Source: Micromonospora sp. NBRC 110009 (GTDB lineage: Bacteria > Actinomycetota > Actinomycetes > Mycobacteriales > Micromonosporaceae). From it: a stretch of 64,000 nucleotides of DNA. The translations under genes and the position numbers were made by a program. Where the stretch lies: NCBI RefSeq assembly GCF_030518795.1, contig NZ_CP130427.1, forward strand, positions 5,890,001 through 5,954,000, written 5' to 3'. The notes under the pieces are model-generated. The model did no database searches. It saw nothing but the letters and a program-made list of their open reading frames with translations, and was not told where the DNA came from. Below are positions 33,628 to 41,651 of the stretch, in pieces. Each line of letters starts with the position of its first letter. Position 1 is the stretch's first letter.

Positions 33628-33656
33628 CGAGCCGCCCCCGAAGCGGGGGCGGCTCG
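33628..33656 (+). terminator. intrinsic terminator
   Basis: A perfect 13-bp stem (33628-33640 with 33644-33656), AAG loop and CGTTT after it, immediately downstream of the repeat-protein gene. Confidence 0.85.
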
Positions 33657-33793
33657 CGTTTCCGCTCACCGGGACTTTCCTCCGCGCCACCGGAGGGCGG
33701 TTAGTCGACCTCAGGCCGGGTACGCGTGCGAGACCGTGTGCGGGCCCGTGGAATCCGGCCGTTCGTGCCGACCAGCCATCCGAGGGGAACAAC

Positions 33794-34261
33794 GTGTCAC
33801 ACGAGTATCGGAAGAACCCTGAGGCGGTCTCCCGGCTGTCCCCGGAGCAGTACCGGGTCACTCAGGAGGCCGAGACGGAGGCACCCTTCGACAACGCCTA
33901 CTGGGACAACAAGGAGCCCGGCATCTACGTCGACGTGGTCTCCGGTGAGCCGCTGTTCGCCTCCGTCAACAAGTACGACAGCGGCACCGGCTGGCCTACC
34001 TTCACCCGGCCCATCGAACGGAAGAACGTGGTCGAGATCCCCGACGAGAGCCTCGGCGTCGTCCGCACCGAGGTCCGGTCGGCGCACGGAGACAGCCACC
34101 TCGGCCATGTGTTCGACGACGGCCCGGTGGAAACCGGGGGGTTGCGCTACTGCATGAACTCCGCCGCCCTGCGGTTCGTTCGGCGCGACGACCTCGAGCG
34201 CGAGGGCTACGGCGAGTACCGCACGATTCTCGAGCACCCGGACGGGGAGAAGAAGCGATGA
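33794..34261 (+). CDS. msrB: peptide-methionine (R)-S-oxide reductase
   Basis: A 155-residue MsrB that reduces the R-sulfoxide of protein methionine. The catalytic Cys120 lies in RYCMNSAALRF, and GWPTF, RSAHGDSHLGHVFDDGP and the core fold are intact. The CxxC zinc pairs of many MsrB proteins are absent, so it is the zinc-free form. It starts at GTG 33794 after GAGGGGAA. It overlaps msrA by 4 bp (ATGA), so the two reductases are made together and cover both sulfoxide epimers. Confidence 0.96.
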   Translation: MSHEYRKNPEAVSRLSPEQYRVTQEAETEAPFDNAYWDNKEPGIYVDVVSGEPLFASVNKYDSGTGWPTFTRPIERKNVVEIPDESLGVVRTEVRSAHGDSHLGHVFDDGPVETGGLRYCMNSAALRFVRRDDLEREGYGEYRTILEHPDGEKKR

Positions 34262-34776
34262 GTGACAGGACTGAGAAGGCGATCCTGGCCGGCGGCTGCT
34301 TCTGGGGGATGCAGGACCTCATCCGCAAGCGGGAGGGGGTGCTCACCAGCAGGGTCGGCTACACCGGCGGGGACGTGCCGAACGCGACCTACGAGAACCA
34401 CGGTTCCCATGCCGAGGCCATCGAGATCGTCTTCGATCCCGACCGACTCTCCTATCGGGAGCTTCTCGAGTTCTTCTTCCAGGTCCACGACCCGACCACG
34501 AAGAATCGTCAGGGCAACGATGTGGGCGCCAGCTACCGGTCGGCCATCTTCTACTGCGACGACCAGCAGCGGCAGGTCGCGGAGGACACGATCGCCGACG
34601 TCGACGCCTCCGGCCTCTGGCCGGGCAAGGTGGTCACCGAGGTCAGCCCGGCCGGCCCCTTCTGGGAGGCCGAGCCGGAACACCAGGACTACCTGGAGAA
34701 GTATCCGGCGGGCTACACCTGCCACTTCGTCCGACCGGACTGGAAACTTCCCCGCCGCACGCAGAGCGCCCGTTGA
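34258..34776 (+). CDS. msrA: peptide-methionine (S)-S-oxide reductase
   Basis: A 172-residue MsrA. The catalytic motif GGCFWG has Cys14. VGYTGGDVPNATYENHGSHAEAIEIVFDP is the family core, HDPTTKNRQGNDVGASYRSAIFY the substrate region, and FWEAEPEHQDYLEKYPAGY the end. It lacks the C-terminal resolving Cys pair of E. coli MsrA, having only one Cys near YTCHFVRPD. It is coupled to msrB. Its codons are somewhat less G/C-biased than those of neighbouring genes. Confidence 0.96.
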   Translation: MSDRTEKAILAGGCFWGMQDLIRKREGVLTSRVGYTGGDVPNATYENHGSHAEAIEIVFDPDRLSYRELLEFFFQVHDPTTKNRQGNDVGASYRSAIFYCDDQQRQVAEDTIADVDASGLWPGKVVTEVSPAGPFWEAEPEHQDYLEKYPAGYTCHFVRPDWKLPRRTQSAR

Positions 34777-34998
34777 CAACAGCGTTGGCCCGGCCCGGAT
34801 TGCTCGTATCGTCCGGGCCACCGGGGAAGGCCGCTCTACCCTCGGGCAGCCGGCGACCAGGCCGCTGACCTCGCATCACTCGCCTCAACGCCGGCGCCGG
34901 AAGGCGCTGCACGCCACGCCGCATCCGGGGTCCCGATGCACAGCAGGGCAGGAATCCCGCTCGACCTCGGATGACCCCGAAACGGAAAGGTGGCCCAC

Positions 34999-35181
34999 AT
35001 GGCCGTCAAGACCGAAGTGCGACCGGCCGTTGCCGAGATCCGACCCTTCATGGTCGAGGTCCTCGACTCGGAACTCGAGGCACTGCGGGCCCGCATCGCG
35101 GCCACGCGCTGGCCCGAAAAGGAGACCGCCCCGGATCAGCCACAGGGCGTGCAACCGGCGACGATCCAGGCGCTTCGCTAG
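34999..35181 (+). pseudogene. truncated epoxide hydrolase (N-terminal EHN fragment)
   Basis: Sixty codons beginning MAVKTEVRPAVAEIRPFMVEVLDSELEALRARIAATRWPEKE and ending QGVQPATIQALR. This is the N-terminal domain of the microsomal-type epoxide hydrolase family (IRPFxVxVxxxxLxxLRxRLxxTRWP). The alpha/beta-hydrolase core with its catalytic triad is gone: a TAG stop is followed at the next base by the ATG of the thioredoxin-fold gene. AAAGG precedes the ATG, so the remnant may still be translated. The 222 bp upstream hold no other gene. Confidence 0.8.
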
Positions 35182-36135
35182 ATGACCCTGACCGAACGTC
35201 TGCAGATGCCCTCACTCGACGGGGCGACCGAGTGGCTCAACTCCGCGCCACTCGGCCCCATCGAGCTGCGCGGCCGTCCCGTCCTGGTGAACTTCTGGAC
35301 GCTGACCTGCATCAACTGGCTGCGCCAGGAGCCGTACGTGCGGGCGTGGTCGCAGGCCTACCGCAACGACGGGCTGATCGTCGTCGGCGTCCACACGCCG
35401 GAGTTCTCCTTCGAGCACGACGTGGACCAGGTGCGGCAGGCGATCACGGCGCGCGGGATCGACTATCCGGTCGTCGTCGACAACGACTACGCCGTCTGGC
35501 GCGCCTTCGGCAACCACTACTGGCCGGCGCTCTACTTCGTCGACGCCGACGGCGCCATCCGCGACCAGCACTTCGGCGAAGGGCGCTACGAGCGGTCGGA
35601 GCGGGTCATCCAGCGGCTGCTCGACGTCGAGCGGGAGCCGGTCGCCGTCGAGGGGCGCGGGGTCGAGGCCGACGCTGACTGGGATCACCTGCGCACGCCC
35701 GAGACCTACCTCGGCTACTCACGCAGCGAGCACTTCGCGTCACCGCAGGGTGTCGTCTTCGACGAAGCCGGCGCCTACGCGCTCCCCGAGCACCTGCCGC
35801 TCAATCACTGGGCCATCGCCGGGCAGTGGACCATCGGATCCGAGCAGGTCGTGCTCCACCAGCCCGGCGGGAGCATCGCATTCCGGTTCCACGCGCGGGA
35901 CGCGCATCTCGTGCTGTCTCCCGGAACGCGCGAGGTGATCCCGTTCCGGGTGCGCCTCGACGGCGAAGCGCCGGGCCGGTCACACGGCGCAGACGTCGAC
36001 GATGCGGGGCACGGCCTGCTCCGGGACGGGCGCCTGTACCAGCTTGTGCGCCAGCACGACGGTGTCCGCGAGCGGACCCTGGAGATCACGTTCGACGAGC
36101 CCGGCGCCGAGGCGTACGTGTTCACGTTCGGATAG
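35182..36135 (+). CDS. thioredoxin-fold (DipZ C-terminus-like) protein with CxxW site
   Basis: A 317-residue protein. Residues 1-150 are a redoxin domain (RPVLVNFWTLTCINWLRQEPYVRAWSQAYRNDGLIVVGVHTPEFSFEHDVDQVRQAI) like the DipZ/TlpA group. Residues about 165-317 form a beta-rich, carbohydrate-binding-like domain also found in DipZ. The usual CxxC is CINW, so only one active-site Cys remains. There is no signal peptide. It starts directly after the TAG of the epoxide-hydrolase fragment with no ribosome-binding site, suggesting re-initiation or coupling. Confidence 0.82.
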   Translation: MTLTERLQMPSLDGATEWLNSAPLGPIELRGRPVLVNFWTLTCINWLRQEPYVRAWSQAYRNDGLIVVGVHTPEFSFEHDVDQVRQAITARGIDYPVVVDNDYAVWRAFGNHYWPALYFVDADGAIRDQHFGEGRYERSERVIQRLLDVEREPVAVEGRGVEADADWDHLRTPETYLGYSRSEHFASPQGVVFDEAGAYALPEHLPLNHWAIAGQWTIGSEQVVLHQPGGSIAFRFHARDAHLVLSPGTREVIPFRVRLDGEAPGRSHGADVDDAGHGLLRDGRLYQLVRQHDGVRERTLEITFDEPGAEAYVFTFG

Positions 36136-36209
36136 CCAGGACAGCCACCCTCACCATAACTGTCATTATGATGTAGTTCCGGTATGCGCCTTTCGTCGCG
36201 AGTAATTAC

Positions 36210-36233
36210 CGGATTGCCAGTAAAGGCAATCCG
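36210..36233. terminator. 9-bp hairpin downstream of the CxxW protein
   Basis: CGGATTGCC pairs perfectly with GGCAATCCG across an AGTAAA loop. It is weakly G/C for this genome and has no T-run. It could end the upstream transcript or be a foreign-element relic. Confidence 0.4.
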
Positions 36234-36491
36234 ATAATCGGGCAAGCGGGGGGGCTGGATGAGGTGACGGCGGGCCGGTGTCGCTTCGCAAGCTGAGTCG
36301 GCGAGTCCGTCTCACTGGCTCTGATCCGTCGGGCCGGTGGGGCTCGTCTAAGGCCGCCGATAGCCGGACGCCGGATTCGCCCTGCACCCCGTTCGGAGCC
36401 GTGATCACGTGGCGGGGAAAGGGCTGGACGGGATGATGCTCAGGCTTGTAGCTTGCAGTTGCCCGTGACGCCGCCCGAGGAGGTGAGACCC

Positions 36492-36551
36492 ATGAACGCT
36501 GTATCGATGTGGGTGCTCCCCCTTCCCATCACGGTCGGGCGATTGACGTAG
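36492..36551 (+). CDS. short upstream ORF before rox (19 aa)
   Basis: An ATG preceded by GAGGAGGTGAG opens a 19-codon frame reading MNAVSMWVLPLPITVGRLT, ending 50 bp before the monooxygenase start. The very strong ribosome-binding site and position point to a translated leader. Antibiotic-resistance genes are often attenuated through such peptides, so it may sense stalled translation or transcription. This is inference from layout. Confidence 0.45.
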   Translation: MNAVSMWVLPLPITVGRLT

Positions 36552-36601
36552 GTGTCGCCGGGAGCGCCTCGCCAACAAGGCACTCCCGAAAGGCAACACC
36601 T

Positions 36602-38158
36602 ATGCACTCTCTGCAGTTCACCGCCGAGCCGTCGTCGAACGACCCGGTCGAGCGCGACATCCCCGGACTTCCGTCGCCGGCCTCCGGCGCCGATCGTGCG
36701 CCCCTCATGTTCGACGTGATCATTGCCGGGTGCGGGCCGACTGGTGTGATGCTGGCCGCCGAACTGCGGCTGCACGATGTGCGGGTACTCGTCCTGGAGA
36801 AGGAAACCGAGCCCGTGTCGTTCGTCCGCATAGTCGGTCTGCATGTTCGCAGTATCGAGCTGATGGCAATGCGCGGGCTGCTGGAGCGCATTCTCGAACG
36901 CGGAAGGCAGCGTCCGGCCGGCGGCTTCTTCGCCGCCATCAACAAACCCGCGCCCGAGGGCCTGGATTCCGCGCACGCCTATCTGCTGGGCATCCCGCAG
37001 CCGGTCATCGTTCACCTGCTCGAAGAGCATGCGATCGAACTGGGTGCGCAGGTCCGGCGCGGTTGTGCGGTGGCCGATTTCGAGCAGGACGGCAATGGTG
37101 TGACCGTCGAGCTGGCCGACGGGGAACGGCTGCGTTCGCGCTATCTCGTCGGCTGTGACGGCGGGCGCAGTACGGTGCGGAAACTGCTCGGCGTCGGCTT
37201 CCCCGGCGAGCCCTCGCGGACCGAGACGCTGATGGGCGAGTTGGAAGTGGGTGTGCCGCAGGAGGAGATCGCCGCCAAGATGGTCGAAATCCGCGAGACC
37301 GACAAGCGACTCGACCTCAGGCCCGCAGGCGTTGGGGTCTATCGCGTGATAGTCCCCGCCGCGGGAGTCAGCGATCGTGCGGAACCGCCCACCCTCGAGG
37401 ATTTCAAGCAACAGTTGCGCACCATCGCCGGAACCGACTTCGGCGTGCACTCCCCGCGCTGGCTGTCCCGCTTCGGCGATGCCACACGACTAGCCGAACG
37501 TTATCGGGTCGGGCGGGTGCTGCTGGCCGGCGACGCGGCACACATCCATCCGCCCATCGGCGGACAGGGCCTCAACCTGGGCGTTCAGGACGCATTCAAC
37601 CTCGGCTGGAAACTGGCCGCACAGATCCGCGGCTGGGCGCCGGAAACACTGCTGGACACCTACCAGGCCGAACGTCACCCTGTCGCCGAGGACGTGCTGG
37701 ACAACACCCGCGCCCAGATGGAACTGCTGTCCACCGAACCGGGCCCGCAGGCCGTGCGTAGGCTGCTCACCGAACTGATGGACTTCGACGAGGTGAACCG
37801 CCATCTGATCGAGAAGATCACCGCGATCGGCATCCGCTACGACTTCGGCGCTGGCCCCGACCTGCTCGGCCGCCGCCTGCGCGACATCGACGTGAAACAG
37901 GGCCACCTCTACGGTCTGCTGCATCGCGGCCGCGGCCTGCTGCTGGACCGCACCGAACGCCTGACCGTCGGCGGCTGGTCGGACCGGGTCGATTACCTCG
38001 GGGATTCCACTGCCGTATTGGATGTTCCGTGCGTCCTGCTACGCCCCGACGGCCACGTCGCCTGGATCGGCGACGATCAGCAGGACCTGGACGACCACCT
38101 CGCCCGCTGGTTCGGCAAGCCGCCAACTCAAACGAGAAGAGACAGGCGGCTCACCTAG
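36602..38158 (+). CDS. rox: rifamycin/rifampin monooxygenase
   Basis: A 518-residue group A flavin monooxygenase. FAD motifs: GCGPTGVMLAAEL (GxGxxG), CDGGRSTVRKLLGV (DG motif) and LAGDAAHIHPPIGGQGLNLGVQDAFNLGWKLAA (GD motif). The middle and C-terminus (HSPRWLSRFGDATRLAERYR, NTRAQMELLSTEPGPQAVRRLLTEL, LLRPDGHVAWIGDDQQDL) agree closely, from memory, with Nocardia Rox/RIFMO, which hydroxylates the rifamycin naphthoquinone and opens the ansa ring. The ATG at 36602 has GAAAGG upstream and gives a 35-residue extension; ATG 36707 (483 residues) fits family length better. Codon use is less G/C-biased than in neighbours. Confidence 0.88.
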   Translation: MHSLQFTAEPSSNDPVERDIPGLPSPASGADRAPLMFDVIIAGCGPTGVMLAAELRLHDVRVLVLEKETEPVSFVRIVGLHVRSIELMAMRGLLERILERGRQRPAGGFFAAINKPAPEGLDSAHAYLLGIPQPVIVHLLEEHAIELGAQVRRGCAVADFEQDGNGVTVELADGERLRSRYLVGCDGGRSTVRKLLGVGFPGEPSRTETLMGELEVGVPQEEIAAKMVEIRETDKRLDLRPAGVGVYRVIVPAAGVSDRAEPPTLEDFKQQLRTIAGTDFGVHSPRWLSRFGDATRLAERYRVGRVLLAGDAAHIHPPIGGQGLNLGVQDAFNLGWKLAAQIRGWAPETLLDTYQAERHPVAEDVLDNTRAQMELLSTEPGPQAVRRLLTELMDFDEVNRHLIEKITAIGIRYDFGAGPDLLGRRLRDIDVKQGHLYGLLHRGRGLLLDRTERLTVGGWSDRVDYLGDSTAVLDVPCVLLRPDGHVAWIGDDQQDLDDHLARWFGKPPTQTRRDRRLT

Positions 38159-38994
38159 ACCAGGGTCTGGGTGCCGAGGACGGTGAGCAGCGCGAGCCGG
38201 TCGGCGTCCTCGGTGCCGGGCTCGGCCGTGTAGACCATGATCCGCAGGTCGCTGCCGGCCACGCTCAGCACATCGCAGTCCAGGGTCAGCGCGCCCACCT
38301 GCGGATGGTCGATGGTCTTGCGGGCGGCCTCGTGGCGCCCCACGACACCGGAGTCCCACAGCTCGGCGAACCGGTCGCTGTTCGCCCGCAGCTCCCCCAG
38401 GAGCCGTCGCAGCCGCTGGTCCGCCGGGTAGCGGGCGACGGCGGAGCGCAGGTCGGCGACGAGCGCCGCCTCGAAACCGCGCAGCGATTCCGGCGTGTGC
38501 CGGACCCGCGAGGAACCGCGGCCGAGAAAATGCCGCCACACCCCGTTGCGCTCGTGGCCCCGCCAACCGGACGAATCACCCATCAGGGCCGCGTAGGGCG
38601 GATTGGCCAGCAGCAGCGTCCAGGCCGCGTCGTAGACCGCGACGGGTGTCCCGGTCAGCCGGTCCAGCAGCCGCTGGACGCTGGGGGTGACGTCCGCGGG
38701 GATCGCGTCCGGGCCGGGCGGCGCGAGCCCGGCCAGCCGGTACAGGTGCGCGCGCTCCATGCGCGCCAACCGCAGCGCCCGGGCCAGCGCCTCGACGACC
38801 TGCGCCGACGGGTTGGCCGCCCGGCCCTGCTCCAGGCGGGTGAGGTAGTCGACGGAGATCCCGGCCAGCAGGGCCAGCTCCTCCCGGCGCAGGCCGGGCG
38901 CCCGTCGCTGCCCGCCGGCGGGCAGCCCGGCGGCCTCGGGCGGGACCCGGTCACGCCAGCGGCGCACCGCCTGCCCGAACTCCCCCGTGGCCAT
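38155..38994 (-). CDS. XRE-family regulator with MmyB-like ligand domain
   Basis: A 279-residue protein. The N-terminal HTH (RAPGLRREELALLAGISVDYLTRLEQGRAANPSAQVVEALARALRL) is followed by the MmyB-like PAS-type domain (PVAVYDAAWTLLLANPPYAALMGD...HPQVGALTLDCDVLSVAGSDLRIMVYTAEPGTEDADRLALL). This family usually sits divergent from a short-chain dehydrogenase that it controls, exactly as here. A 21-bp near-perfect palindrome lies in the shared spacer. The ligand is unknown, possibly a fatty acid or quinone-like compound. Confidence 0.92.
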   Translation of the reverse strand: MATGEFGQAVRRWRDRVPPEAAGLPAGGQRRAPGLRREELALLAGISVDYLTRLEQGRAANPSAQVVEALARALRLARMERAHLYRLAGLAPPGPDAIPADVTPSVQRLLDRLTGTPVAVYDAAWTLLLANPPYAALMGDSSGWRGHERNGVWRHFLGRGSSRVRHTPESLRGFEAALVADLRSAVARYPADQRLRRLLGELRANSDRFAELWDSGVVGRHEAARKTIDHPQVGALTLDCDVLSVAGSDLRIMVYTAEPGTEDADRLALLTVLGTQTLV

Positions 38995-39026
38995 GCCACC
39001 AGTCTGCCGCGCCGGCCACCCGCCTG

Positions 39027-39047
39027 CCTGGTACCCGCGGTCCCAGG
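39027..39047. promoter_or_regulatory. palindromic operator between XRE and SDR genes
   Basis: CCTGGTACC (39027-39035) and GGTCCCAGG (39039-39047), 9-bp arms with one mismatch and a 3-bp centre, midway in the 101-bp divergent spacer. It is the likely binding site of the adjacent XRE regulator. Confidence 0.7.
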
Positions 39048-39095
39048 AAGACCGGACGCCTGGCTGACCGCCCGGGGCGGGCGGAACGTGGAGCC

Positions 39096-39803
39096 ATGAC
39101 GACAACACTGATCACCGGAGCGAACAAGGGTCTCGGCTTCGAGACCGCCCGCCGGCTCATCGCCGCGGGCCACACCGTCTACCTCGGCAGCCGGGACGCC
39201 GAGCGCGGCCGGCAGGCCGCCGACCGGCTGGGCGCACGCCTGCTGCTCATCGACGTCACCGACGACGCGTCCGTCGCGGCAGCGGTCAAGACCGTCGAGG
39301 CCGAAGGCGGACTGGACGTGCTGGTCAACAACGCCGGCATCGAAGGCCGGACCGGGGGGAACGGGGTGGTTGGCGCCGCCGAGGTGACCGCCGACGACAT
39401 GCGCACGCTGTTCGAGACGAACGTCTTCGGCGCGGTGCGCGTCACGCACGCGTTCCTGCCCCTCCTGCGGCGCTCCGCCGCCCCGGTCGTGGTCAACGTG
39501 AGCAGCGGCCTGGCCTCGATGGCCCGGGTCACCGACCCCGGCACCCCGGCGTACGCGTACCCGGGGGTCGCCTATCCGGCCTCCAAGGCGGCGCTGAACA
39601 TGGTCACCGTGCAGTACGCCAAGGCGTTGCCCGGCTTCCGGGTCAACGCGGTGGAGCCGGGCTTCACCGCGACGGACCTGAACGGGCGCACCGGCACGCA
39701 GAGCGTCGAACAGGGCGCCGAGATCATCGTCCGGATGGCGCAGCTGAGCCCGGACGGCCCGACCGGAGGCTACTTCGACGCGCAGGGCCCACTGCCCTGG
39801 TGA
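39096..39803 (+). CDS. SDR-family oxidoreductase
   Basis: A 235-residue classical SDR. TGANKGLGFETARRL is the cofactor loop, NNAG the structural motif, NVSSGLASMA holds the catalytic Ser, and YPASKAALN the Tyr-Lys pair. The carbonyl-reductase-like spacing and the C-terminal PDGPTGGYFDAQGPLPW (substrate lid with a trailing Trp) are typical of SDRs next to XRE/MmyB regulators. An Arg after strand 2 (GSRDAERG) suggests NADPH. The substrate is unknown. Confidence 0.9.
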   Translation: MTTTLITGANKGLGFETARRLIAAGHTVYLGSRDAERGRQAADRLGARLLLIDVTDDASVAAAVKTVEAEGGLDVLVNNAGIEGRTGGNGVVGAAEVTADDMRTLFETNVFGAVRVTHAFLPLLRRSAAPVVVNVSSGLASMARVTDPGTPAYAYPGVAYPASKAALNMVTVQYAKALPGFRVNAVEPGFTATDLNGRTGTQSVEQGAEIIVRMAQLSPDGPTGGYFDAQGPLPW

Positions 39804-39819
39804 GGAGCGGTCCGGCGGG

Positions 39820-40299
39820 TCAGCGGCGTCGCCAGGGCAGCCGCCACCGCCGCCGCTTGACCGCCGGCGCGGCGGGGGCGTCGTCGGGCGCCGCGGCGGC
39901 CGGTGCCGCCGCCCGCTCCCGGTCGGCCCGCCACCGGCGTACGGTGTCGTCGGCGTTGACCGGGCGGACCACCACCCGGGGCCCGGTCGGGGTCCGCAGC
40001 CAGTCCACGATCTGCCTGTTCAGGTCGGCCACGTAGGCCCGCACCGACTGCTCGGTCGGCAGGTCGCGCACCTCGTCGGGGAGCCGTTCCACGCGGCGGC
40101 GCAGTTGCAGCGGCGTGGGCAGCAGGAGGTCGCTGGGCAGCTTCTCGCGCTCCAGGAAGCTCTTGATCCACCACGACTCGTCGTACGGCAGGTCCCGTCC
40201 GGGGATCGGTTTGCCGGCGCCGGGCAGGTTGTCGAACTCGCCCCGCTCCTGGGCCGAGCGGATCTGCGCCTCGACCGCGGCCTCCCAACCAGTCGTCAC
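39820..40299 (-). CDS. DUF1992 (DnaJ-like C-terminal) protein
   Basis: A 159-residue protein. Residues 1-75 are the DUF1992 domain (WEAAVEAQIRSAQERGEFDNLPGAGKPIPGRDLPYDESWWIKSFLEREKLPSDLLLP), which is highly conserved in bacteria and found in DnaJ homologue subfamily C member 28. The rest is a helical segment and a basic tail (KRRRWRLPWRRR). Function is unknown. It starts at GTG 40299 with GGAGG upstream. Confidence 0.9.
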   Translation of the reverse strand: MTTGWEAAVEAQIRSAQERGEFDNLPGAGKPIPGRDLPYDESWWIKSFLEREKLPSDLLLPTPLQLRRRVERLPDEVRDLPTEQSVRAYVADLNRQIVDWLRTPTGPRVVVRPVNADDTVRRWRADRERAAAPAAAAPDDAPAAPAVKRRRWRLPWRRR

Positions 40300-40453
40300 G
40301 CCGTCACCTCCCGCGCCTACCGTATCCGCCGGTTCCGACCGGGGTCAGCGCTCGTCGGGCGCGGCGCATTCCCCGCCGCGCGGTCGGGGCCGGCGCGGCG
40401 TACATTCCTGGTGGGCCGGCGGCGGCCCGTGCCGTGCGGGAGGGACCAGGGTT

Positions 40454-40885
40454 GTGCGCGACTGGCTGATCGGTCTCGGTGTCGCGGTGGCCTGCCTGCT
40501 GGCGAGCTGGGCGCTGCTGGTGCTGCTGGCCCGGCGGCTCCCGCCGGGCATCCTGCGGGACCTGGCGGCGTTCATCCCGGACTGCCTGACCACCGTGCGG
40601 CGGCTGCGCAAGGACCCCCGGGTGCCGCGCCGGGCGAAGGTCGCCATCGTGATCGCCGGGCTGTGGCTGGCCAGCCCGATCGACCTGATCCCCGAGTTCC
40701 TGCCGGTCATCGGCCCGCTCGACGACATCGTCGTGGTGGCCCTCGCACTGCGGTACGCCGGCCGGCAGGTGCCCCGGCAGGTGCTGCTCGACGCCTGGCC
40801 GGGCGAGCCGCGGCTGCTGCTGCGCCTGCTCGGCCCGGCACGGGACGACGCTGCCCCGGCCGGCGCCGAACCGGTCGACCGCTGA
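40454..40885 (+). CDS. DUF1232 (YkvA-like) membrane protein
   Basis: A 143-residue protein. It has one N-terminal helix (LIGLGVAVACLLASWALLVLLA) and the DUF1232 core (KVAIVIAGLWLASPIDLIPEFLPVIGPLDDIVVVALALRYA) with the SPIDLIPEFLPVIGxLDD signature. These small membrane proteins are uncharacterised. The GTG at 40454 follows GGGAGGG. It is followed 3 bp later by the TSUP exporter gene, so the two form an operon. Confidence 0.9.
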   Translation: MRDWLIGLGVAVACLLASWALLVLLARRLPPGILRDLAAFIPDCLTTVRRLRKDPRVPRRAKVAIVIAGLWLASPIDLIPEFLPVIGPLDDIVVVALALRYAGRQVPRQVLLDAWPGEPRLLLRLLGPARDDAAPAGAEPVDR

Positions 40886-40888
40886 CCG

Positions 40889-41608
40889 GTGCTCGGCACC
40901 CTGCTGGCCGCGTCGGCGGCGGCGTTCCTGCTGGCCCTGCTGTCGGCGGTGACCGGTTTCGGCGGTGGTGTGCTGCTGCTGCCGGTGTTCACCGCCCTGT
41001 TCGGGCTGCGGGTCGCGGTGCCGGTGCTCACCCTCACCCAACTGTCCAGCAACGCCGCCCGGGTCTGGCTGAACCGGCGCGAGCTGCGCTGGCCGCTCGC
41101 GGGCCGGTTCGCCGTCGGGGCGGTGCCCTTCGCGGTGGCCGGCGCGCTGCTGCTGGCTCACGCTCCGCTGGCCGCGTTGAAGCGGCTGCTCGGGGTGTTC
41201 CTGCTCGCCGTGGTGGCCTGGCGGCGCCTCGGCCGGCGGCCGGGTCGCCCCGGCGAGCGCACCTTCGTGGCGGTCGGCGCGGCCTCGGGTCTCGGGTCGG
41301 CGCTGCTCGGGTCGGTCGGCCCGCTCACGGCGCCGTTCTTCCTGGCGTACGGGCTGACCCGGGCCGCGTACGTGGGCACCGAGGCGGCCGCCGCGCTCAC
41401 CCTGCACCTGTCGAAGACCGCCGGGTACGCCGCCGCCGGCCTGCTCGGCCGGCAGGTGATCCTGCTCGGGGTGGCGCTGACCCCGGCCACCCTGGCCGGC
41501 GCGTGGGTGGGCCGGCGGATCGTCGGCCGGATCAGCGACCGCCTCTTCGTCGCCCTGGTCGAGGTGGGGCTGGTCGCGGCGGCGCTGGTGTTCCTCGCCG
41601 GCTGGTGA
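40889..41608 (+). CDS. TSUP-family (TauE/SafE) permease
   Basis: A 239-residue protein with eight predicted helices. LLALLSAVTGFGGGVLLLPVFTALFGLRVAVPVLTLTQLSSNAARVWLNRREL is the first repeat with the G-x-G-G turn, and VGAASGLGSALLGSVGPLTAPFFLAYGL is the second. TSUP proteins move sulfite, sulfonates or other organic anions; direction and substrate are unknown. The GTG start lies 1 bp after the DUF1232 stop triplet region, indicating coupling. Confidence 0.9.
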   Translation: MLGTLLAASAAAFLLALLSAVTGFGGGVLLLPVFTALFGLRVAVPVLTLTQLSSNAARVWLNRRELRWPLAGRFAVGAVPFAVAGALLLAHAPLAALKRLLGVFLLAVVAWRRLGRRPGRPGERTFVAVGAASGLGSALLGSVGPLTAPFFLAYGLTRAAYVGTEAAAALTLHLSKTAGYAAAGLLGRQVILLGVALTPATLAGAWVGRRIVGRISDRLFVALVEVGLVAAALVFLAGW

Positions 41609-41651
41609 GCGGGCGGCCAGACAACACCGGACAATGGGCCAGCGGGCGCCG

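Larger units (their letters stand above)
36136..36601. other. non-coding spacer, locally AT-richer
   Basis: About 470 bp between the CxxW protein and the rifamycin monooxygenase. No long gene is seen. It holds the hairpin at 36210-36233, a shorter inverted repeat CATAA-N6-TTATG (36155-36170), and the short upstream ORF at 36492. The first 100 bp are clearly A/T-richer than the rest of the window. Confidence 0.7.

Noticed and set aside
33750..33775. SigR promoter before msrB-msrA
   Set aside because: GGAAT is present at 33750-33754 but no GTT occurs at 18-19 bp spacing, although msr genes are SigR targets elsewhere.
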